Positions 1-5,874 of a stretch of 64,000 nucleotides of DNA are shown here, in pieces. Origin of the DNA: Cyclobacteriaceae bacterium (GTDB lineage: Bacteria; Bacteroidota; Bacteroidia; Cytophagales; Cyclobacteriaceae); the NCBI GenBank assembly GCA_019638395.1, contig JAHBTX010000001.1, forward strand, positions 434,001-498,000, read 5' to 3'. The translations under genes were made by a program, and so were the position numbers. Below the pieces are notes generated by a model. It was given only the letters and a program-made list of their open reading frames with translations. It ran no database searches and had not been told where the DNA came from. How positions within the stretch are numbered: position 1 is the stretch's first letter; every line of letters starts with the position of its first letter.

Positions 1-123
1 CAACACCAGGGTAACATGCCGGGTACGCAAATTCAACACCTGGTTCACAAATGTTTTTTTGTGTTCGGTAATGTAATTGGCCAGATGTGCCGTTAACAAG
101 TGGTTACGTAGTAGATCGTTCAT
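1..123 (-). CDS. TrmH/SpoU-family RNA 2'-O-methyltransferase, N-terminal fragment (runs off the window)
   Basis: Translating the minus strand from the ATG at 123 gives 41 residues with no stop, beginning MNDLLRNHLL and ending RTRHVTLVL. The RTRHVT segment followed by a hydrophobic strand resembles the start of the SPOUT catalytic domain in TrmH-type tRNA guanosine-2'-O-methyltransferases of Bacteroidota, where it precedes an E-D-I-x-Q-x-x-N-A-S-A motif. That diagnostic motif would lie left of the window, so the family call rests on the short N-terminal match only. The gene is divergent from the SDR gene across 53 bp. It could be another SpoU-family member. Confidence 0.6.
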   Translation of the reverse strand, partial: MNDLLRNHLLTAHLANYITEHKKTFVNQVLNLRTRHVTLVL

Positions 124-176
124 CAAAAAAAACAATACGCCTGATGAGCTGTTATTGATGATCAAAGTACGGAAAC

Positions 177-857
177 ATGAGCGACACTAAAAACTATTTG
201 ATTGTAGGAGGCACATCGGGCATTGGTCTTGCATTGGTAAATTTATTGGAAGGAGCCGGTCATACCGTTGTTCATGCATCGCGGTCAGCTCCACATATAA
301 CATTCAATGCCTTGCATGATCAATTGGAACTGAACAGTCTGCCCGAAGTGCTGGATGGAGTTGCGTATTGTCCGGGATCGATAAACCTGAAACCCTTTCA
401 TCGGTTAACTGAAAATGATTTTGTCGAAGACTTTCGCATAAATGTAGTAGGAGCCATTCGCACTTTGCAACAAGTATTGCCATTGTTAAAAAAAGCAGAG
501 CAAGCTTCGGTAGTATTATTTTCCACGGTAGCAGTTCAACAAGGCATGGCTTTTCATGCTTCGGTGGCAGCGGCCAAAGGTGCGGTGGAAGGATTAACCC
601 GGTCGCTTGCTGCAGAATGGGCGCCCAAGATCAGAGTTAATGCAATTGCTCCATCGCTTACACAAACTCCTTTAGCTGAGAAATTGCTTGCCACAGAAGA
701 CAAGAAAAAAGCCGCTGCAGAACGCCATCCGCTCAAGCACATTGGTTCAGCCGATGGAATAGCCCGAATGGCTTCCTTCCTGCTAACGGAACAGGCAGAC
801 TGGATAACTGGCCAGGTTTTGCATGTTGATGGTGGGTTGTCAAGTATTCGTACCTAA
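177..857 (+). CDS. SDR-family oxidoreductase lacking the catalytic tyrosine
   Basis: A 226-residue Rossmann-fold short-chain dehydrogenase/reductase. The nucleotide-binding glycine motif GGTSGIG is at residues 11-17, and a C-terminal DGG motif follows the usual WITGQ segment. The active site is atypical: Ser116 and Lys134 are present, but residue 130, where the tyrosine of YxxxK is expected, is valine (VAAAK). Usual SDR redox chemistry would therefore be impaired, or the protein may be a reductase-like or binding protein. The NNAG motif is also replaced (YCPGS at 64-68). The ATG at 177 places the glycine motif at the normal distance from the N-terminus. The substrate cannot be read from the sequence. 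Confidence 0.85.
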   Translation: MSDTKNYLIVGGTSGIGLALVNLLEGAGHTVVHASRSAPHITFNALHDQLELNSLPEVLDGVAYCPGSINLKPFHRLTENDFVEDFRINVVGAIRTLQQVLPLLKKAEQASVVLFSTVAVQQGMAFHASVAAAKGAVEGLTRSLAAEWAPKIRVNAIAPSLTQTPLAEKLLATEDKKKAAAERHPLKHIGSADGIARMASFLLTEQADWITGQVLHVDGGLSSIRT

Positions 858-899
858 TAATTTTAACACTCTGATAAAGAGCTATTCAGAAGCATTATA

Positions 900-907
900 T
901 AAATTTG
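900..907 (+). promoter_or_regulatory. Bacteroidota -7 promoter element (TAAATTTG)
   Basis: An exact match to the Bacteroidota sigma-A -7 consensus TAnnTTTG lies 18 bp before the ATG at 926. A convincing -33 TTG box was not found. The element contains the only in-frame TTG (905), which argues against that codon as the start of the downstream peptidase. Confidence 0.5.
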
Positions 908-925
908 CAGTTTAACTTTTTAAAA

Positions 926-1681
926 ATGCTTCGTAAGGCACCATTTTTTAGTCTCTTGGTTATTAGTTTCCTGGGGCAAGCACAGATTCTCCCTGAATCC
1001 AAACCTTACTCTACCGAAGAACACCGGCAACTTGTATCGGAATTAATTCAATCGCTGGCACCAAAAATTGAATCGCCTGATGTGAATCAAGTGGAAGATT
1101 GGCAAGCGTGGCGAACAGTTGACAATTATACCTTCGGTAAAAACCGTGGCAGCCTGCCTATGATTGCCGACCTGGATGCTCTGCATCCCTACTTTCGTGA
1201 AAAGGTTGAACAGCTAATTTCTATTTGTAAAGCAAAAGGAATTGAATTGGCATTGGTAGAAACCTATCGCACCCATGCCAAACAAAACGAATACAAAGCT
1301 ATGGGTAAAAAATATACCCGTTCAGTTGGCGGCCACTCCAAACATCAATATGGTTTGGCTGTTGATGTGGTGCCTATTAAAGACTCAGTTGCCCGGTGGG
1401 ACGATGTTAAACTTTGGAAGAAGGTTGGTACCGTTGGCGAACAACTTGGCTTGCGCTGGGGCGGACGCTGGCGCAACCCGTATGACCCCGGACATTTTGA
1501 ATGGACAGGTGGGTTAACGAGTTACCATTTGGCAACCGGACTGCAACCACAATTGCCTAAAACCTACCGCAACCCGTGTTTGGAAGAAGAACTTGCTTCT
1601 TTGTATGAGGGCTGGCAGGCATGGGAAGCCGAACAAGCTACCCTCGCGAGCAAACCACTGGCTTCAGCAAATACAAACTGA
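926..1681 (+). CDS. M15-family zinc peptidase (D-Ala-D-Ala carboxypeptidase / L-Ala-D-Glu endopeptidase type)
   Basis: A 251-residue exported peptidase probably acting on peptidoglycan stem peptides. The N-terminus MLRKAPFFSLLVISFLGQAQ is a signal peptide. The M15 signature HxxGxAxD is present as HQYGLAVD (His140, Asp147), and the third zinc ligand is in DPGHFEW (His190). A TTG 21 bp upstream is in frame but lies inside a promoter-like element, so the ATG at 926 is preferred. The stop codon shares one base with the start of the GH1 gene (TGATG), suggesting translational coupling. Family assignment is firm; the exact bond cleaved is not. Confidence 0.88.
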   Translation: MLRKAPFFSLLVISFLGQAQILPESKPYSTEEHRQLVSELIQSLAPKIESPDVNQVEDWQAWRTVDNYTFGKNRGSLPMIADLDALHPYFREKVEQLISICKAKGIELALVETYRTHAKQNEYKAMGKKYTRSVGGHSKHQYGLAVDVVPIKDSVARWDDVKLWKKVGTVGEQLGLRWGGRWRNPYDPGHFEWTGGLTSYHLATGLQPQLPKTYRNPCLEEELASLYEGWQAWEAEQATLASKPLASANTN

Positions 1682-2886
1682 TGCAGTACGTTTTTCCCAA
1701 AGACTTTATGTTTGGTACCAGCACCGCTGCTGCACAAATTGAGACTGCCTATGACCATGATTGGCAAGGCGTAGTTGCCAACGATGGACATGTTTTTGAT
1801 CGCACGACCGATCATGAACTACGGTTTGCCGAAGATGCTGAGTTGATTGCCTCGCTTGCACCGTATTACCGAATGGGTTTGCTGTGGAGTAAGTTGCAAC
1901 GCGCCCCCCTCGCAGCATTCGATGCGGATACCCTGCATCAGTACAAAACTTTTATTACCGATTTGCGCCATCGGGGTGTAAAAATTATGATGGTGTTGCA
2001 CCACTTTACTAATCCCAATTGGTTTGCGCAGGCTGGCGGCTGGGAGAAAAGTGAAAACATTGCGCTTTGGGTTGATTTTGCAAAAAAAGTAGTAGATCAT
2101 TTTGGTGATGATATAACCCTTTGGAATACATTTAACGAGCCGAACGTGTATGCCAGTAATGGTTGGATTACGGGTTACTTTCCTCCTTTCAAAAATAATC
2201 CCGCCAAGGCAGCTATGGTGGTAAAGAATATGGGCCTGGCGCACGACTTGATGTATGCCTACATCAAACAAAAATTTCCATCACAACCTGTAGGTATTTC
2301 GCACAATGCTATTCTGTTTACCTCCGAAAATATTTTAGGCTGGTTTCCGGAGCGCTTAAGCGATTGGTGGTTTATGGATTGGGTGCCCAGCCACTTTGAA
2401 CAGGTAGATTTTTTTGGTATGAGTTACTATGCACGCGTATCGCACGACCCCATGCCGATTACCTACATGAATAGCCCGGATAAAATAAAAAAACTTGGTA
2501 AGCCGCATGACGATATGTGGGAATACCACCCCGAAGGATTGCGTGCGTGTATAAATCGGTATTGGGAAAAATATAAAAAACCGATCATTATTACAGAAAG
2601 TGGTGTGGCGGACTCCACAGATGAATTAAGGCAAAAAGCTATTGGTGATTATGCGCGCATATTACACGAGGCCCTTCAGGCGGGAATTGACATTCGCGGT
2701 TATTTCTGGTGGAGCACCTGGGATAACTTTGAATGGAACCTGGGGCCCGCTATGAAGTTTGGCTTATATGCCTGCGATCCGGAAACAAAAAACCGGATTA
2801 AGCGCCCCAGTGCCGATAGCTTTAGAAGATTGGCACATCACAAAATGATAGAGATTTCGGATTTGGAATTTAAGATTTCGAATTGA
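1681..2886 (+). CDS. Glycoside hydrolase family 1 beta-glycosidase
   Basis: A 401-residue single-domain TIM barrel without a signal peptide, so probably cytoplasmic. Both catalytic glutamates are visible: the acid/base Glu153 in FNEPN and the nucleophile Glu306 in ITESG. The start at 1681 (MQYVFPKDFMFG) gives the standard GH1 beginning, where FxFGTSTAAxQ opens strand 1, and overlaps the previous stop by one base. It probably hydrolyses beta-linked disaccharides (glucoside, galactoside or related). The last 11 residues (EISDLEFKISN) are encoded by a degenerate heptamer repeat that appears to have replaced or extended the natural C-terminus. Confidence 0.9.
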   Translation: MQYVFPKDFMFGTSTAAAQIETAYDHDWQGVVANDGHVFDRTTDHELRFAEDAELIASLAPYYRMGLLWSKLQRAPLAAFDADTLHQYKTFITDLRHRGVKIMMVLHHFTNPNWFAQAGGWEKSENIALWVDFAKKVVDHFGDDITLWNTFNEPNVYASNGWITGYFPPFKNNPAKAAMVVKNMGLAHDLMYAYIKQKFPSQPVGISHNAILFTSENILGWFPERLSDWWFMDWVPSHFEQVDFFGMSYYARVSHDPMPITYMNSPDKIKKLGKPHDDMWEYHPEGLRACINRYWEKYKKPIIITESGVADSTDELRQKAIGDYARILHEALQAGIDIRGYFWWSTWDNFEWNLGPAMKFGLYACDPETKNRIKRPSADSFRRLAHHKMIEISDLEFKISN

Positions 2887-2950
2887 GATTACGATTCTAA
2901 ATTTTCTGAGGTGAAAACAATCCGGAGTTCTAAATCTCAAATCCGAAATC
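2853..2950. repeat. Degenerate 7-bp repeat array with inverted arms at the 3' end of the GH1 gene
   Basis: Reading from 2853 the sequence falls into heptamers GATTTCG, GATTTGG, AATTTAA, GATTTCG, AATTGAG. On the opposite strand from 2950 it reads GATTTCG, GATTTGA, GATTTAG. The two ends thus form inverted arms (2853-2871 against 2932-2950) matching at 17 of 19 positions around a 60-nt centre. The left arm lies inside the GH1 reading frame and includes its stop codon. There is no U-run after the stem, so this is not a standard terminator. Confidence 0.75.
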
Positions 2951-2954
2951 AAAA

Positions 2955-3614
2955 TTAATCCTTTAACACCCGCATTTCCACCCTCCTGTTTTTTGCACGT
3001 GCTTCTTCGGTATCTTCCGTTGCAATTGGCTTTGAGCCACCAAATGCTTTCGTCATAACACGGTTCTTGTTAATTCCTTTCGATACCATGTATTTTTTTA
3101 CGGCATCCACGCGCGCTTGCGAAAGTGTTATGTTAGCTTCTGCATTACCACGGTTATCGGTATGGCCTTCCAACTGAATTTCCATTTTAGGATTTTCTTT
3201 CAACATAGCCACCACTTCATCCAACTCCGGAAATGATTTTGGATCAATTACCGATTTGCCTTGTGAAAATATTAAATGGTTCAACACAATGGTTCCGCCT
3301 GTAGAAGTAAGCTCAATGTTTCGGGTAATCATATTCCCCTTTGCTTCTTTGGGATCAACAATTACTGTGCGCGGAATGTAACCCTCAGCCTCGGCTGTTA
3401 CCTGGTATTTACTTGACCCAAATATTGAAAAGGAATAAGTACTATCGTTCATGGTGCCCGAAATACCACCGGTTGGATAGCTCTTGTACACCACTTTCGA
3501 TTTTAACTTTTTGCCGCGAATCGCATCCACCACATCACCCTTTACTGTTATCTCTTGTGCTACTGCTTGCACCACACCAACACAAAAAATAAAGGCTAAA
3601 ATTTTTCTTATCAT
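2955..3614 (-). CDS. OmpA-family outer-membrane/peptidoglycan-binding protein
   Basis: A 219-residue exported protein. Signal peptide MIRKILAFIFCVGVVQAVAQ is followed by a small beta-sandwich (residues about 22-100) resembling a CarboxypepD-regulatory-like fold. The OmpA C-terminal domain then has the markers LEGHTDNRG, LSQARVDAVKKY and NRRVE, which in this family bind the diaminopimelate of peptidoglycan. The ATG at 3614 is chosen because it starts a clean signal peptide; a longer frame exists upstream. Its likely role is anchoring the envelope to the wall. It converges with the GH1 gene across the heptamer repeat. Confidence 0.88.
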   Translation of the reverse strand: MIRKILAFIFCVGVVQAVAQEITVKGDVVDAIRGKKLKSKVVYKSYPTGGISGTMNDSTYSFSIFGSSKYQVTAEAEGYIPRTVIVDPKEAKGNMITRNIELTSTGGTIVLNHLIFSQGKSVIDPKSFPELDEVVAMLKENPKMEIQLEGHTDNRGNAEANITLSQARVDAVKKYMVSKGINKNRVMTKAFGGSKPIATEDTEEARAKNRRVEMRVLKD

Positions 3615-3738
3615 GCTGCAAAGCAGGGAAAAAGTATGGTAAGAACCAATTGGTTTTAGCTGGAATGTTAACCTCAACCGTTAAGTTAAATCTCAGCATC
3701 GTTCAGATTAAATTTTCAGCGCGTATCTTGCCACTCAA

Positions 3739-4392
3739 ATGCTATTTAAGCTATCAGATCATATCCTGCTTGAAGATGATTATATGCTGGTGATCAATAA
3801 ACCTGCAGGCTTGATGGTTGAACCCGATCGCAATCAAAATCCAAATTTGTTGCAGCATGTAAAAGCGTATCTTAAGAATACTTCTGGCGATCCAGTGCCA
3901 TACGCACAACATCTTCACCGGCTCGACCGTGTGGTAAGTGGAATTGTTCTCTTTACAAAGCAACGTGAAGTACTCAGAAACCTAAGCGAACAATTTGCCG
4001 AACACTGGGTAAAGAAATTTTACAAAGCACTAACAGCAAAAGAACCAACACAATCAAAAGACAGACTGGAGCACTGGCATCGGAAAGAAAAAAAGAGGGC
4101 TGCTCTTTATACACAACCAATCGAGTATGCTGAAAAAGCAATTCTCGATTACGAAATAACAAAGCAATCCGATGAGCATTTTCTTTGGAATATACAACTG
4201 CATACCGGGAAGTATCATCAGATACGCGCACAACTCGCCAGCACCGGTTGCCCGATTATTGGCGATGTACTTTATGGCTCCGATGTTTCCTTTAAACCCA
4301 ATGCCATAGCCTTGCAAGCCTGGCGATTGGTATTTCAACATCCGGTAAGTGGAGCAACAATTGATGTTGCTATTGATTCATCACTGGCGTAA
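3739..4392 (+). CDS. RluA-family 23S rRNA/tRNA pseudouridine synthase
   Basis: A 217-residue cytoplasmic enzyme without an S4 domain. The catalytic motif HRLDRVVSG holds the family's active-site aspartate (Asp63), and the KPAGLMV segment (21-27) and the C-terminal YHQIRAQLA motif are typical of RluA/RluC/RluD enzymes that isomerise uridine to pseudouridine in RNA. The short length fits the single-domain RluA/TruC type. The target site cannot be inferred. It is divergent from the OmpA gene. Confidence 0.88.
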   Translation: MLFKLSDHILLEDDYMLVINKPAGLMVEPDRNQNPNLLQHVKAYLKNTSGDPVPYAQHLHRLDRVVSGIVLFTKQREVLRNLSEQFAEHWVKKFYKALTAKEPTQSKDRLEHWHRKEKKRAALYTQPIEYAEKAILDYEITKQSDEHFLWNIQLHTGKYHQIRAQLASTGCPIIGDVLYGSDVSFKPNAIALQAWRLVFQHPVSGATIDVAIDSSLA

Positions 4393-4444
4393 TCAACCCC
4401 ATAGAATGACGTAACCAGACAGTTAACCAATCCGTGTAAGCACC

Positions 4445-4452
4445 TACGTTTG
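4445..4452 (+). promoter_or_regulatory. Bacteroidota -7 promoter element (TACGTTTG)
   Basis: An exact TAnnTTTG match 34 bp before the ATG at 4487, consistent with a short leader on the DoxX-like gene. No clear -33 box was identified. Confidence 0.5.
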
Positions 4453-4486
4453 CTTTACAATCAAACGTAACTAAAATCTAACAATC

Positions 4487-4882
4487 ATGGAAAACTCAAA
4501 ACCTTCAAAACCAATTCTTTGGACATCGTATATTATGAGCGGCCTCGTTATTCTTTTTATGCTGATGGACAGCATTATGAAGTTTGTTAAACCGCAGGAA
4601 GTAATTGATGGCACACTTGCCTTAGGCTTTACCCAAGATCATCTTATCACACTGGGCAGCCTCGGATTAATTTCAACATTGTTTTACATATTTCCGCGCA
4701 CTTCCATCTTGGGTGCCGTACTGCTAACGGGCTACTTTGGTGGAGCTATAGCTACGCATGTCCGATTGAACAATCCGTTGTTTACGCACATCTTGTTTAC
4801 AGCTTACCTCGGCATTTTGATGTGGGGCGGTTTGTGGTTACGGAATGCAAAACTAAAAGCGTTGTTTCCGGTGGTGAGGTGA
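4487..4882 (+). CDS. DoxX-like four-helix membrane protein
   Basis: A 131-residue inner-membrane protein with four predicted helices, roughly at residues 11-32, 50-69, 74-93 and 99-117. The sequence (SGLVILFMLMDSIMKF near the start, LGAVLLTGYFGGAIATHVR in helix 3) matches the DoxX-like family common in Bacteroidota. No enzymatic motif is visible and the family's function is poorly defined. It stands alone between convergent and divergent neighbours, with its own promoter-like element. Confidence 0.75.
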   Translation: MENSKPSKPILWTSYIMSGLVILFMLMDSIMKFVKPQEVIDGTLALGFTQDHLITLGSLGLISTLFYIFPRTSILGAVLLTGYFGGAIATHVRLNNPLFTHILFTAYLGILMWGGLWLRNAKLKALFPVVR

Positions 4883-4900
4883 TATTAAGAGAAACTTTAT

Positions 4901-4925
4901 CTTGTTGGAGAAGAACTTCAACAAG
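4901..4925 (+). terminator. Stem-loop after the DoxX-like gene
   Basis: CTTGTTGGAG and CTTCAACAAG can pair over 10 bp (one G-U) with a 5-nt loop, 18 bp after the stop codon. There is no T-run after the stem, so termination is uncertain. It lies between convergent genes. Confidence 0.3.
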
Positions 4926-4957
4926 GGCGAGGTTAATTCGCATTAATTCTATATATG

Positions 4958-5374
4958 CTATAAACCAGTATTAACATCAATTAATTTAACAGGGCTTCCA
5001 TTTGGTAGAAGTACTAAAATAAATTTCTGATCATTTTCCAACTTAGTCTCAATATTTCCATCAAATCTTAAAAGTGAATTGTTTCTAACAATTCGCTTTG
5101 CTCTTAATTCATATACTCTATCATCAACCCAACGAAGGTTACCGACAAGTTGTTCGTTATCATAGAGAAATCCAATGAAGGATGCGGCTGGGTGATCATT
5201 CGTTTGAGGTATTTCAAAAATAAACTTCTCACCTTCAAATTTTTCATCAGAAATAATATTACCCCTAATTAATTCAAACCTAACTCTCACAGTAGCAATA
5301 TGAAAAGGATATGATCTACGATTTAAAATCAGTAAAGATCCCTTCATAAGGTTAGGATTGATTTCTGATTTCAT
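4958..5374 (-). CDS. Hypothetical protein, AT-rich
   Basis: A 138-residue soluble protein with no signal peptide or membrane segment that I do not recognise. The sequence looks all-beta, with alternating hydrophobic strands such as HIATVRVRFELI and KFILVLLPNG. It is noticeably more AT-rich than its neighbours and sits next to a HicBA pair, which suggests a small acquired patch. No catalytic motif can be named. The ATG at 5374 is the longest start; MKGSLLILN, ten codons in, is possible. Confidence 0.55.
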   Translation of the reverse strand: MKSEINPNLMKGSLLILNRRSYPFHIATVRVRFELIRGNIISDEKFEGEKFIFEIPQTNDHPAASFIGFLYDNEQLVGNLRWVDDRVYELRAKRIVRNNSLLRFDGNIETKLENDQKFILVLLPNGSPVKLIDVNTGL

Positions 5375-5453
5375 ATGTATTAAATTCTTGAATCTAATGA
5401 ACTCAACAGCTAGGAGACCGATTGAATTTCAGATAGTCAAATACCAATTTCAA

Positions 5454-5633
5454 TTAAACCAACCCAGCATCCTTCAAAATAGAACGCAGAGTACCAGTAG
5501 GCACATCCCGGCTGTGAATTGGAACAACGATTAGTTTAAATCCTGGCTTCCGAAAAATTGCATGGCTACCGGACTGCCGCACAAAGACAAAGCCTTCTTT
5601 TTCTAAAAGTTTGATTAATTCTTTAGGCTTCAT
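5454..5633 (-). CDS. hicA: HicA-family mRNA interferase toxin
   Basis: A 59-residue protein beginning MKPKELIKLLEKEGF. It has the classical HicA layout: an N-terminal helix, the SGSHAIFRKP segment with the conserved catalytic histidine (His24), a strand of hydrophobics ending in VPIHS, and a C-terminal helix LRSILKDAGL. The family is double-stranded-RNA-binding-fold toxins that cleave mRNA and block translation. Its start lies inside the end of hicB with an 11-bp overlap, so the two are almost certainly co-translated. The antitoxin-first order differs from the E. coli hicAB order but is seen elsewhere. Confidence 0.85.
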   Translation of the reverse strand: MKPKELIKLLEKEGFVFVRQSGSHAIFRKPGFKLIVVPIHSRDVPTGTLRSILKDAGLV

Positions 5634-5835
5634 CCAGCATTTCAGCAGAAAGTTTGGCTATCTCCTCCTCCATCATGGTATCCAAATAAAGTTGTACTGC
5701 ATCTTTAAGGTTATCAAGTGCTTTCGTAACAGTTTCGCCATGCGTGTGGCACCCAACCAATTCGGGGCACCAGGCATGAAACTCAGTCCCATCTTTCTCA
5801 ATCTTAAAGGTCAATAATGATTTGAAGTCGCTCAT
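5623..5835 (-). CDS. hicB: HicB-family antitoxin, short form
   Basis: A 70-residue protein of the partial RNase H-like HicB fold. The motif FHAWCPELVGCHTHGETVTKAL corresponds to the family's consensus of an aromatic residue, then CPxLpGChThGdTxxeAl. It is shorter than HicB proteins carrying a C-terminal DNA-binding domain, so autoregulation may be weak or rely on another factor. It overlaps hicA by 11 bp and lies 39 bp downstream of parC in the same direction; read-through from the topoisomerase genes is possible. Confidence 0.82.
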   Translation of the reverse strand: MSDFKSLLTFKIEKDGTEFHAWCPELVGCHTHGETVTKALDNLKDAVQLYLDTMMEEEIAKLSAEMLDEA

Positions 5836-5874
5836 ACATTAAAAATACCAATTTTAATATTTAAGTTCAATCCC

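Noticed and set aside
905-925. TTG at 905 as the start of the M15 peptidase
   Set aside because: It lies within an exact -7 promoter box, and the ATG at 926 begins a clean signal peptide.
2853-2950. Inverted arms after the GH1 gene as a transcription terminator
   Set aside because: The loop is about 60 nt and no T-run follows on either strand; heptamer periodicity explains the sequence better.
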